A stretch of DNA of 52,792 nucleotides from JAWLEV01 sp046538105 (GTDB taxonomy: Bacteria; Chloroflexota; Anaerolineae; UBA1429), in NCBI GenBank assembly GCA_046538105.1, contig JBKHJO010000012.1, forward strand, positions 1-52,792. The letters run 5' to 3'. The notes under the pieces were generated by a model. The model saw only the letters and a list, made by a program, of their open reading frames with translations. It did not search any database and was not told where the DNA came from. Position numbers and translations under genes: made by a program. This document shows, one piece after another, positions 15,405 through 23,453 of the stretch. Numbering within the stretch: position 1 is the first letter of the stretch; every line of letters begins with the position of its first letter.

Positions 15405-15892
15405 CCTGGCAACATCTCCTCCAGCAGACGCAGCACAGCCTCCGCCGACAGTCGCTTATTGCCCTTTCTATCCGACGACCAGCGATGGTGTTCCACCCGC
15501 TCCTGAGAGGGAGTGGAGGCGGCGATAAAGACGGTGCCCACGGGCTTTTCCGGCGTGCCCCCCGTGGGACCGGCGATGCCGGTGACGGCGAGGCCCACGT
15601 CCACCGTCAAGGCCTCGCGGACGCCGCGGGCCATGGCCCCGGCCACCTCCTCGCTGACCGCCCCGTGGGCCTCCAACAGACGCTCCTCCACACCCAACAT
15701 GTCTCGTTTGATTCTGTTGGCATAGGCGATCACCCCACCGAGGAAATAATCGGAACTCCCCGAGATGTCGGTGATGGCGCTCCCCACCAAACCCCCCGTA
15801 CAGGACTCGGCCACCGCCAGGGTCCATCCCCACTCTTTCAATAGAATCCCGATGCGCGCCGCGATCTCTGCTGTCCGGTCCTGGCATGTCAT
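15401..15892 (-). CDS. CinA-type nicotinamide-nucleotide amidohydrolase
   Basis: A 163-residue protein made only of the CinA C-terminal domain, which deamidates NMN to nicotinate mononucleotide for NAD recycling. The family blocks are LAVAESCTGGLVGSAITDISGS, YFLGGVIAYAN, AHGAVSEEVAGAMARGVRE and LAVTGIAGPTGGTPEKPVGT. The N-terminal MoaB-like domain of long CinA proteins is absent, as in PncC. AAAGGGG supports the ATG at 15892; an upstream ATG at 15928 would add 12 residues. It is monocistronic and convergent with the rRNA methyltransferase gene. Confidence 0.92.
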   Translation of the reverse strand: MTCQDRTAEIAARIGILLKEWGWTLAVAESCTGGLVGSAITDISGSSDYFLGGVIAYANRIKRDMLGVEERLLEAHGAVSEEVAGAMARGVREALTVDVGLAVTGIAGPTGGTPEKPVGTVFIAASTPSQERVEHHRWSSDRKGNKRLSAEAVLRLLEEMLPG

Positions 15893-15981
15893 ACGCTGCG
15901 CCCCTTTCTTAAACTCGTTGGCTTTCATAATGGCCTCTGATGAGATCGATAGACATCTGAATATCGAAGATACTGAAAAAG

Positions 15982-16079
15982 AGACCCTAAAGATGTACCA
16001 GACCTAGGCTCCTCTCTATTCCCCTTGATATGCATTTCGATGAAGAGATGAACAAGATCGGGGCAGACCTTTAGGGTCT
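15982..16079. repeat. Long-spaced inverted repeat in a gene-free stretch
   Basis: AGACCCTAAAG (15982-15992) and its exact complement (16069-16079) enclose 76 nt. The gene-free stretch from 15893 to 16283 holds nothing else recognisable apart from the promoter of the next operon. Confidence 0.4.
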
Positions 16080-16192
16080 TTACGATATTGACCACATCCT
16101 GGCCTCTTCTGGTAACCCCAAGCCTTCAACTCCCCTTGCATTATAGCCTGCAGATCGGGAGTGTCCATTCTCATCTTGAAACGCGACCGCGC

Positions 16193-16221
16193 TTTACAAG
16201 AGGGCCCCGCTGGGGTAGGAT
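16193..16221 (+). promoter_or_regulatory. Promoter of the acid-sugar operon
   Basis: The -35 TTTACA (16193-16198), 17-nt spacer and -10 TAGGAT (16216-16221) lie about 60 bp before the first gene. Confidence 0.5.
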
Positions 16222-16283
16222 GCACGTAGAGAAACAATGGGGACAAACGGATCATTTGAAACAGACGAGGATAGGAGTAGCCC

Positions 16284-17315
16284 ATGAAAGCGTTGGTAAA
16301 GGAAAGAGCAGCGCGGGGTGCGGCCCTGCTGGATGTGGAGCGACCGACCATCGGGCCACGGGATCTGCTAGTCAAGGTGGAGGCCGCGGCCATCTGCGGC
16401 ACGGACAATCACATCTATGACTGGACGCCCTGGGCCCAGGCACGCATCGAGCCACCCATGATCTTTGGTCACGAGTTTGCTGGCGAGGTGGTGAAGGTGG
16501 GCTCCGCTGTGGAGGGCTTTGCCGTGGGCGACAGAGTGGCGGCGGAGACGCACATCCCCTGCCTGCAGTGCTATCAGTGCCGCACCGGCCGCCAGCACAC
16601 CTGCGAGAATATGCAGATCATCGGCGTGCACGTGGACGGGGCCTTTGCCGAGTACGCCCGGCTGCCCCAGGCCTGCGCCTGGAAGGTGGCTCCCGAGATG
16701 TCGTCGGAACTGGGCGCCATCCTGGAACCCATCGGCGTGGCCGCCAACGGCCTCTTTAAGGACCGCGTGGGCGCCTGCAGCGTGGCCGTCATCGGCGCCG
16801 GCCCCATCGGCCTGTTCTGCGCCCAACTGGCCCTGGCCTCGGGCGCGCGGCAGCTCTTTATCACCGAGGTCAACCCCTATCGTCTGGATATGGCCCGGCG
16901 CATCGTGCCCCAGGCCACGGTGTTGAACCCCACCGAGGACGACGTGGAGGGCATGGTGCAAAAGGCGACCCGGGAACGCGGGGTGGACGTGGTGGTGGAA
17001 CTGAGCGGCAGCGAGGCGGGCATCCAGCAGGCTTTCGACCTGCTGGCCAAGGGGGGGCGCGTCAGCCTGGTGGGACTTCCCTCCGATCCCGTGACCCTGG
17101 AGATGACCGAGGCCATCATCTATCGCGAGGCGCTAGTCTACGGCAGCACGGGTCGCCTCATGTGGGACACATGGTACAGGGTCGACGAATTGATCCGCGC
17201 GGGCAAATTCGACCCCACCCCGGTGATCACCCACCGCTTCCCCCTGAGCGAATACGAGGAAGCACTGGAACTCACCCTGAGTGGCAAAGCGGGCAAGGTG
17301 ATCCTCAAACCATAG
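16284..17315 (+). CDS. Zinc-dependent dehydrogenase, L-threonine 3-dehydrogenase-like
   Basis: A 343-residue medium-chain dehydrogenase with strong overall similarity to Tdh, which oxidises L-threonine to 2-amino-3-ketobutyrate with NAD. The catalytic zinc site is Cys38 (ICGTDNHIYDW), His63 and Glu64 (FGHEFAGEVV), the same positions as in E. coli Tdh. The structural zinc cysteines are in PCLQCYQCRTGRQHTC. The NAD site is VIGAGPIGLFCAQLA. Yet the two genes behind it (DUF1537 kinase and PdxA2) belong to acid-sugar catabolism, so a sugar-alcohol or hydroxy-acid substrate such as a four-carbon polyol is as likely as threonine. The kinase gene starts 21 bp later. Confidence 0.85.
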   Translation: MKALVKERAARGAALLDVERPTIGPRDLLVKVEAAAICGTDNHIYDWTPWAQARIEPPMIFGHEFAGEVVKVGSAVEGFAVGDRVAAETHIPCLQCYQCRTGRQHTCENMQIIGVHVDGAFAEYARLPQACAWKVAPEMSSELGAILEPIGVAANGLFKDRVGACSVAVIGAGPIGLFCAQLALASGARQLFITEVNPYRLDMARRIVPQATVLNPTEDDVEGMVQKATRERGVDVVVELSGSEAGIQQAFDLLAKGGRVSLVGLPSDPVTLEMTEAIIYREALVYGSTGRLMWDTWYRVDELIRAGKFDPTPVITHRFPLSEYEEALELTLSGKAGKVILKP

Positions 17316-17336
17316 CGCCCACGGGAGGGAAAGGAC

Positions 17337-18560
17337 GTGCGATTGGGCATCATCGCCGATGACCTGACGGGAGCCATGGACACGGGACTTCAATTCGGCA
17401 AGCGAGGGGTGGAGACCCTGGTGGCCCTGGATCGCCAAGATATTCCCGAGGCCCGAGTGGTGGTCGTGGACACGGATAGCCGCGCCGTTCGCGCCTCGGA
17501 GGCACGAGAGCGGATGCTGGCCGTCGCCCCACGGCTGGAGAAGCGCCTGCTGTACAAAAAGGTCGATTCCACCATGCGCGGAAACGTGGGCTATGAGTTA
17601 CGCGCCCTTTTGGACACGCTAAAGCCACGGGCCATCGTGGTGGCGCCGGCCTTTCCTCAGGGAGGACGCACCACGCGTTGGGGCTACCAGCGCGTGGACG
17701 GTAGACCACTGCACCTGACCTTTTTCGCCGAGGATCCCCGATGGCCCATGCGCGAGTCTCATCTGCCCACCCTGCTGATGCAGCAGGCGGGCCTGGAAGT
17801 GGGACACGTGGGGCTGGAGGCGGTGGATGCGGGACCGAAAACCCTAGTCCGAGCCCTAAAAACTCACAGGGAACGCCTCATGGTCGTCGATGCCCTCACC
17901 AAAGATCACCTCGGGATCATCGCCCGAGCCCTGGTGAGTCTGCAAGGGCGTTGGTTGCCCTGTGGCTCGGCCGGTCTGGCCGACGCCTGGGCCACGGCCC
18001 TGGGGATTGAGTGGATGTCGCCCATCGAACGACCAGGGGGAAACGGCCCCATACTCTTTGTATCTGGCAGCCGCAACGACGTAACCACGGAACAGTTATC
18101 TCGCCTGCGGGAGGAGACCGATTTACTTCAGGTGGATCTAGAGTCCCGGGGTATATATGAGGCGGAACACGAGATCCAACGCCTGACGGAGCGCTGTCTC
18201 CAGCCCCTGGAACGAGGAAACGACGTGATCCTCACCTCGTCCTTCTCCCCTTTTGTCACGGGCGCCGGGGAGATCGTGGCCCGCATCCTGGCTCGGACAG
18301 TGGCGAACGTTGTGAGGCGTCAGAAACTGGGCGGTCTCTTTCTCACCGGGGGCGACATCGCCGTGGGCACCTGTCACACGCTGGGCGTGCGTGCGCTGCG
18401 CATTCTGGAAGAGATTCAATCGGGGATCCCCGGTGGCAAGTTGGTGAGGGAACGCTGTGACGGGCTGTGGGTGGTGACCAAGGCCGGGGGTTTTGGCGAC
18501 GAGGATGCCCTGCTGGAGATCGCCTCCTATCTGCATGGAGAAGACAAAGGTAAGGTATAG
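17337..18560 (+). CDS. DUF1537 four-carbon acid sugar kinase
   Basis: A 407-residue protein of the kinase family once called DUF1537. The N-terminal substrate domain opens RLGIIADDLTGAMDTGLQF, with VVVDTDSRAV and YKKVDSTMRGNVGYEL. The C-terminal nucleotide domain has LFVSGSRNDVTTEQL, LGGLFLTGGDIAVGTC and LWVVTKAGGFGDEDALLE. Characterised relatives phosphorylate D-threonate or D-erythronate at O4. GTG is the start. The neighbouring pdxA2 gives the next step, which supports a DtnK- or DenK-type role; the precise stereoisomer cannot be read from sequence. Confidence 0.9.
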   Translation: MRLGIIADDLTGAMDTGLQFGKRGVETLVALDRQDIPEARVVVVDTDSRAVRASEARERMLAVAPRLEKRLLYKKVDSTMRGNVGYELRALLDTLKPRAIVVAPAFPQGGRTTRWGYQRVDGRPLHLTFFAEDPRWPMRESHLPTLLMQQAGLEVGHVGLEAVDAGPKTLVRALKTHRERLMVVDALTKDHLGIIARALVSLQGRWLPCGSAGLADAWATALGIEWMSPIERPGGNGPILFVSGSRNDVTTEQLSRLREETDLLQVDLESRGIYEAEHEIQRLTERCLQPLERGNDVILTSSFSPFVTGAGEIVARILARTVANVVRRQKLGGLFLTGGDIAVGTCHTLGVRALRILEEIQSGIPGGKLVRERCDGLWVVTKAGGFGDEDALLEIASYLHGEDKGKV

Positions 18561-18583
18561 AAAGTTGACGAGAATTTACACTA

Positions 18584-18605
18584 GAGACGCAAGATCCTGC
18601 GTCTC
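18584..18605 (+). repeat. Small hairpin between kinase and pdxA2
   Basis: GAGACGCA (18584-18591) and TGCGTCTC (18598-18605) form an 8-bp stem with a 6-nt loop in the 116-bp gap. It may set mRNA stability between the two genes. Confidence 0.45.
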
Positions 18606-18676
18606 CACAAAGCTCAACCTGGACTCAGCGACAAAGCGAACGACATTACACGAGGAAATCAAAGGAGCAACCGACG

Positions 18677-19693
18677 ATGAAAGAAAAACCGATTCTGGGC
18701 ATCACCATGGGAGACGCCAGTGGCGCCGGGCCAGAACTCGTGACCATGGCCTGGTCAGACGAGGCCATGCGCGCCATGGGCCGCCTGCTGTGCATCGGCG
18801 ACGCCGACTGTATGCGACAGGCCTTCCAGATTACGGGCGTGGGAGGCCAAGTACGGGCCGTGGAGAATGTATCCCAGGCCCGCTACCAGGATGACACTCT
18901 GGACGTGCTGGATCTGGACAACGTGGATGTGGAGGAACTGCATTTCGCCAAGGTACAGCCCATGGCGGGCAAGGCGGCATATGAGACCATCGTCAGGGCC
19001 GCCGAACTGGCCATGGCGGGCGATATCGACGCCATGGTGACGGCTCCCATCCACAAGGAGGCCATGAACCTGGCAGGATACCATTATGATGGACACACGG
19101 GCCTACTCACGGAACTGACCGCCGCGAGAAGGGTGACCATGATGTTGGTCGCAGACGATTTACGGGTGACCCACGTGAGCACCCACTGCGCCCTGCGCGA
19201 GGCTATCGAGCGCGTCAAGAGGGAACGCATCCTGGAGGTTGTGCGCCTCACGAACGAGGCCCTGAAGCAGATGGGCATCGACGACCCCCGTATCGCCGTA
19301 GCCGGTCTGAACCCCCACTCGGGCGAAGGGGGGCTCTTTGGCGATGAGGAGATTCGCGAGATAGCGCCGGCCATCGAGGCGGCCCTGGCCGAGGGGATAA
19401 ACGTGTATGACGAGCCCGTGCCCCCCGACACGGTCTTCTATCGTATGGCCGAGGCAGGGCAGTTCGACGCCGTGGTGGCCATGTACCACGATCAGGGACA
19501 CATCCCCACCAAGGTCCTGGCCTTTGCCAGGGGGGTGAACGTGACTCTGGGGCTGCCCATCATCCGCACCTCGGTGGATCACGGCACCGTCTTTGGCAAG
19601 GCGGGCAAGGGCACCGCCGACCCCACCAGCCTCAAGTGTGCCATCGAGGTGGCCGTCACCCTCGTCCGCGGAAGAGAGCGAGAGACGTCCTAG
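18677..19693 (+). CDS. pdxA2: PdxA2-type 4-phospho-threonate/erythronate dehydrogenase
   Basis: A 338-residue member of the PdxA family, NAD-dependent enzymes that oxidise and decarboxylate. The metal-binding histidines appear in YDGHTGLLTEL, GLNPHSGEGGLFGDEE and MYHDQGHIPTKVLAF. Next to a DUF1537 kinase the expected role is catabolic: 4-phospho-D-threonate or -erythronate to dihydroxyacetone phosphate and CO2. The vitamin B6 role of true PdxA is less likely here, as no pdx gene is near. AAAGGAG lies 11 nt before the ATG. The stop overlaps that of the convergent heme-type gene. Confidence 0.88.
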   Translation: MKEKPILGITMGDASGAGPELVTMAWSDEAMRAMGRLLCIGDADCMRQAFQITGVGGQVRAVENVSQARYQDDTLDVLDLDNVDVEELHFAKVQPMAGKAAYETIVRAAELAMAGDIDAMVTAPIHKEAMNLAGYHYDGHTGLLTELTAARRVTMMLVADDLRVTHVSTHCALREAIERVKRERILEVVRLTNEALKQMGIDDPRIAVAGLNPHSGEGGLFGDEEIREIAPAIEAALAEGINVYDEPVPPDTVFYRMAEAGQFDAVVAMYHDQGHIPTKVLAFARGVNVTLGLPIIRTSVDHGTVFGKAGKGTADPTSLKCAIEVAVTLVRGRERETS

Positions 19694-20301
19694 CGGCCCC
19701 GCCGCCGAAGCCGTTTGGCGACAAAGGCGGCCGTCACGGCCAGGGCCATGGCGATCATCACAATGCGCACGACAAGTCCCTGGGTATCGGTGCCGATCAT
19801 CAACCCATGGACTGTGATCAGCAAAAAGGCCACATAGTTCAGGATATGGATGGCCCGCCAACCCGGCCTGATGTACCCACGAAATCGGGCGGCCAGGGCC
19901 GCGGCGATGACGAGGAACCAGGCCGGGCGCCCGCCAAAGCGGAGAAACGCGCTCCAGGAGGAAAAATCGGGCACAAAAACGGCCAGATTCAGGCCGTTCA
20001 ACGCGCTTCGCATGGCCAGCCCCAGAGGATGCAGGGTGATCAGCACCAGGCTGGTAAAGGCTGCTATATGATGGACCCTCACAAAGGGTTTTCCAAAGAG
20101 GGAGAGCATCTGGCGCATATAGGCCGAGGCCATGATGGCCAGGAACAGGCCCACGTAACCCAAAAGGGCAGTCGAGCGGATGGCCACATCCAGGGGGCTC
20201 CCCAGTGACTGTAGAGACATCAGCGCACCCACCAACATCATGGCCGCGAGGCCGACGAGCCAGAGATACAATGGGCGCCCTCTTTTTCGTCTGGTATTCA
20301 T
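19690..20301 (-). CDS. Ferric-reductase-like transmembrane heme protein
   Basis: A 203-residue protein with about six membrane segments, of the ferric reductase/YedZ-MsrQ type that binds b-heme. Candidate heme ligands are paired histidines in two helices: VRVHHIAAFTSLVLITLHPLG, and AIHILNYVAFLLITVHGLMI. It has no FAD/NAD domain, so electrons must come from a partner. Its AGGAGG site overlaps the stop of the upstream Rieske gene, so the two are likely co-translated and may exchange electrons. The upstream moaDE genes suggest a molybdenum enzyme as final partner. Confidence 0.8.
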   Translation of the reverse strand: MNTRRKRGRPLYLWLVGLAAMMLVGALMSLQSLGSPLDVAIRSTALLGYVGLFLAIMASAYMRQMLSLFGKPFVRVHHIAAFTSLVLITLHPLGLAMRSALNGLNLAVFVPDFSSWSAFLRFGGRPAWFLVIAAALAARFRGYIRPGWRAIHILNYVAFLLITVHGLMIGTDTQGLVVRIVMIAMALAVTAAFVAKRLRRRGR

Positions 20302-20313
20302 CAGGGATTCCTC

Positions 20314-20676
20314 CTAACCTATCGACTCCAGGTCCTCGTTCGCCGGTCCTGTGATATAAGTCCCATCCGGTTCAAAGCGCGAGGCGTGGCAGGGGCAATC
20401 CCACGTATCCTCGGCCCCGTTCCAGCCTATTGTGCAGCCCTGATGGGGGCAGACGGGCGAAAGCCTGACAACCCCTCCCGCGTCGTCCTTGTAGACGGCC
20501 ACCTCCTGGTCTGCCAACGCCAGGACAGCGCCCTGCCCCCTCGCCAACGCCTCGATGGGATCCGCCTCTGACCCTTTGTCTTCCTGTCCTCCTGCAGGCG
20601 CACAGGCCGCCATCAGTGCAGCGGCCCCAAGCATCAGCGTTCTTTTGAGAAAACTTTGTCTCGTCCATTTTCCCAT
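20314..20676 (-). CDS. Rieske [2Fe-2S] lipoprotein
   Basis: A 120-residue secreted Rieske protein. The N-terminus (RQSFLKRTLMLGAAALMAAC) is a lipoprotein signal with lipidation at Cys25; the twin-basic RQSFLKR start is Tat-like but is not a full twin-arginine motif. The cluster ligands are Cys76 and His78 (SPVCPHQGC) and Cys94 and His97 (WDCPCHASRF), with Cys81 and Cys96 placed for the usual disulfide. It would carry electrons outside the membrane. It lies between moaE and the membrane heme gene. Confidence 0.9.
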   Translation of the reverse strand: MGKWTRQSFLKRTLMLGAAALMAACAPAGGQEDKGSEADPIEALARGQGAVLALADQEVAVYKDDAGGVVRLSPVCPHQGCTIGWNGAEDTWDCPCHASRFEPDGTYITGPANEDLESIG

Positions 20677-20747
20677 TACAGTTGTCTCCTTTTTCTAAAG
20701 GCCTGCCCAATTCTCGACAACCTCTATCCCAGCGGGCCTGTGATCCC

Positions 20748-21182
20748 CTACGTGCCGGGATGCTGCTCACTCTTCCACTCTTCCCCACCCGCCCAAACTT
20801 CCTTTTTCCAGATGGGGACGATCTCTTTCAAGCGCTCGATGGCATAGTGCGCGGCGTCAAAGACGCCCTGACGATGGGCAGCAGAGACGGCGATGACGAC
20901 GATGATCTCTCCGATCTCCAGGCGTCCCGTGCGATGGACGATGGCCACCTCACGGGTCGTGGGCCAGCGCTCGCGTATCTCCTCGCCGATGCGCCGCAGT
21001 TCCGCCTCCGCCATCTCGGGATAGGCTTCATATTCCAGGTATTGCACCTCCCGGCCGTCCGTCTCCCCCCGCGCTACGCCAACAAAGGTCGCCAGACCAC
21101 CTATAGCGGGATCGGCCAGACGAGAGAGGACATCGTCCACGGATATTTCCTGCGATGTAATCTGAAACAGCCTTTTTCCCAT
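20748..21182 (-). CDS. moaE: Molybdopterin synthase catalytic subunit
   Basis: A 144-residue MoaE. It builds the dithiolene of molybdopterin from precursor Z using sulfur carried by MoaD. Typical blocks are GGLATFVGVARGETDGREV, LEYEAYPEMAEAEL, VAIVHRTGRLEIGEIIVVIA, and FDAAHYAIERLKEIVPIWKKE with the catalytic lysines. It starts just after the moaD stop (2-nt gap). Confidence 0.95.
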   Translation of the reverse strand: MGKRLFQITSQEISVDDVLSRLADPAIGGLATFVGVARGETDGREVQYLEYEAYPEMAEAELRRIGEEIRERWPTTREVAIVHRTGRLEIGEIIVVIAVSAAHRQGVFDAAHYAIERLKEIVPIWKKEVWAGGEEWKSEQHPGT

Positions 21183-21184
21183 CT

Positions 21185-21445
21185 TTATCCTCCTCCCACG
21201 GGCGGCAGGCAGGCCACCTCGTCTCCGTCATGCAAGACGGTGCCTCTGTCAGCGTAGGTGCGGTTCACAGCGACGTTGAGAGAGCGAACATACGACTCCA
21301 ACGACGGATACTCCTGTACCAAATGGCCCAATAGATCCCCCACCGCAAAATCAGCGGGGACGACGACCTCGACTTCACCTCTCCCCAGAGTCTCCTTGGG
21401 AGCAGCAAAGAATTTGACGGTGATGCGCATTTGATTTGTAGGCAT
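21185..21445 (-). CDS. moaD: Molybdopterin synthase sulfur-carrier subunit
   Basis: An 86-residue ubiquitin-like MoaD/ThiS protein (ITVKFFAAPKETLGRGEVEV). It ends CLPPVGGG; the C-terminal Gly-Gly is adenylated and thiocarboxylated to donate sulfur. Either the ATG at 21445 or codon 6 (MRITVKFF) could start it. It is paired with moaE, and no other moa gene is near. Confidence 0.93.
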   Translation of the reverse strand: MPTNQMRITVKFFAAPKETLGRGEVEVVVPADFAVGDLLGHLVQEYPSLESYVRSLNVAVNRTYADRGTVLHDGDEVACLPPVGGG

Positions 21446-21614
21446 CTATGAAAAACTCCCTCGTAAATCGTATCGATTTGAACAGAACACATCGGCGACC
21501 AACTCATTCCCCATAGTCGATAAAACCCACTGAATGTCCATCATTGTATCCAAAGGGCGGGGAAGAGCAATTGCTGACCATACGCACCCCTTTTTGCCTC
21601 ACCACTAGTTCACT

Positions 21615-21662
21615 GCGCCGCTGCCGTATCGCGCCGCTGCCGTATCGTGCCGCTGCCCTACC
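21615..21662. repeat. Three 16-bp tandem repeats at the 3' end of the sulfatase gene
   Basis: GCGCCGCTGCCGTATC is repeated exactly (21615-21630, 21631-21646), followed by a third copy with three changes (21647-21662). The last copy contains the sulfatase stop codon, so the array straddles coding end and intergenic DNA. Confidence 0.8.
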
Positions 21663-23139
21663 GCGCATACTGCTGCGAAGCATCAAAGAAGGGCTGATAG
21701 TCCCACGATCTGGGCTCACCCTGCTGCATGGCCTCGTGAATGAACAACCGCCTCTGCTGGGCTGCTATCTCTGCCTCCTCGATGGCCTCGGGGTCCCATC
21801 CCTCCGTGGCCCGCCTGGCCAGTTCCTCTTCCACCTCTGCCACCTCGGGACGACCGGCTAGGTTCGTCCACTCATCTGGATCCTCCTCCAGATCGAACAG
21901 CAGGGGCTCTCCCTTGTGCACGGCTACGTACTTGTGCTGTCCTCGCCGCACAGCGCGCCATGGATGCCGCGCCCCGGCGGACGTAAAGTCGATGATGGCC
22001 TCATCTTTCCATCCCGGATCATCCCCCGTCAGCAGGCTCGCCGCGCTCTGGGAGTCTATCCATTCTGCGGGCGGGTGGGGCAGGTCGAGCATCTCCAGCA
22101 GGGTGGGATAGAAATCTACGAGGGAGACCACCTGGGATACGCGCCTACCCTCAGGATAGTGTCCCGGCCAGGAAACCACCCACGGCACCCGCGCTGACCA
22201 TTCATAGTAGGAGCGTTTGAACCACAGACTGTGCTCGCCCACCATGTCGCCATGGTCACTGGTCACCATCACGATGGTATTCTCCCGCAAGCCCTGCCGC
22301 TCCAGTTCCTCTATCAGTCCTTTCACCCTGCTGTCAAAGTAACTGGTCATGGCATAATAACCGCGTCTGGAGCGCCGCACGTCATCCTCGGTGAGATCGA
22401 TGCGATCCAGCCCCAGATACTCTACCAACTGCTGATCGGCGGCGGGCAGCGGGGGCTCGGGATGGGGAGAGGGATCGGGCATGTCTATCTCCACCCCCTG
22501 GTACAGGTCCCACCACTCCTCGGTGATGAGAGGGGGATCGTGGGGATGGGTGTACGAGGCGCACAGGAACCAGGGCCGATCCCGCTCCTCTCGCCGCGCC
22601 TCTGCCCCAAAGGCCCGAATCTGTTCCAGGGCCCGAAAGTGCACCTCCTCATCATAGTCGAGCTGTCGGGTCCAGGGCACGGGGCCGGCCTGCTTTAACC
22701 TGCCCACCATGCCCAGGGCCGGGGGAATGGGAGCAGACCAGTTTTTCGTCCATCCGAGAGAGGAGGGATAGATATCCGTGGTCAGGCGGCGCTCGTAGCC
22801 GTGTAACTGATCGGGACCCACGAAATGCTGCTTTCCCGAGGTGACCACCTCATAACCCCCATGCCGCAGATGGTGCATAAAGGTGGGCACGCTGGCCGGA
22901 AGCTCAGTCCCGTTGTCGAATATCTCCAATCGCGCCGCCAGCCGCCCGGAGACCATAGAGGCCCGCGAGGGCACGCAGAGGGGACAGTTGCAATAGGTAT
23001 TCTCAAAGGTCACCCCCTCCTGCGCCAGGTTGTCGATAGCGGGGGTTTGGACCGTGGGGTTGCCATAGCAGCCGAGGGCCAGGGCCGTGAGTTGGTCGGC
23101 CATGATGAGCAACACGTTCGGTTTCTGTGTATCGACCAT
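21658..23139 (-). CDS. Choline-sulfatase-like type I sulfatase
   Basis: A 493-residue sulfatase of the alkaline-phosphatase fold. The formylglycine site is Cys55 in CPLCVPSRASMVSGR, and the metal site starts at NVLLIMADQ. GKQHFVGPDQLHGYERRL and TTDIYPSSLGW are close to the choline-sulfatase (BetC) signature, so choline-O-sulfate, or a small or carbohydrate sulfate ester, is the likely substrate. Its activity needs a formylglycine-generating enzyme encoded elsewhere. No signal peptide is seen. The ATG at 23139 is chosen as it begins the family domain and follows AAGGGA; the open frame extends 37 codons upstream. A transporter gene faces the other way. Confidence 0.9.
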   Translation of the reverse strand: MVDTQKPNVLLIMADQLTALALGCYGNPTVQTPAIDNLAQEGVTFENTYCNCPLCVPSRASMVSGRLAARLEIFDNGTELPASVPTFMHHLRHGGYEVVTSGKQHFVGPDQLHGYERRLTTDIYPSSLGWTKNWSAPIPPALGMVGRLKQAGPVPWTRQLDYDEEVHFRALEQIRAFGAEARREERDRPWFLCASYTHPHDPPLITEEWWDLYQGVEIDMPDPSPHPEPPLPAADQQLVEYLGLDRIDLTEDDVRRSRRGYYAMTSYFDSRVKGLIEELERQGLRENTIVMVTSDHGDMVGEHSLWFKRSYYEWSARVPWVVSWPGHYPEGRRVSQVVSLVDFYPTLLEMLDLPHPPAEWIDSQSAASLLTGDDPGWKDEAIIDFTSAGARHPWRAVRRGQHKYVAVHKGEPLLFDLEEDPDEWTNLAGRPEVAEVEEELARRATEGWDPEAIEEAEIAAQQRRLFIHEAMQQGEPRSWDYQPFFDASQQYAR

Positions 23140-23295
23140 GATCTCGTTCCCTTTCAACAGTAGTGGCATCCTGTGATACCATTCTACAATAATAAGCCAA
23201 AAAGGGGAACTTGCACCCAGCAGGACACTGCCAGTTGACGAAATGACCATCCCCTGTTAAACTAGCCGACAGTGAAGGAAAGACAAGTGATGCTC

Positions 23296-23375
23296 GCATC
23301 TCATCATTGGGCGGTTAGCGCAGGTTTGCGAGAACCGTCCCTATTCTTTCTGGTCCTCGAGCAAATGTGAGATGC
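23296..23375. other. Possible structured element between sulfatase and transporter genes
   Basis: Nested complementary pairs: GCATCTCA (23296-23303) with TGAGATGC (23368-23375), CGGTT (23312-23316) with AACCG (23333-23337), and CGCA/TGCG inside. Together they would form a branched stem in the leader of the MFS gene, or an operator area for the divergent pair. Confidence 0.35.
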
Positions 23376-23453
23376 CCCTCATCCTCCAAGGAACGCAAAA
23401 GTGGGAAGGGCCCTGTAACCGTGCGTATGAAAGGACGTTAAGGAAAACGCATC

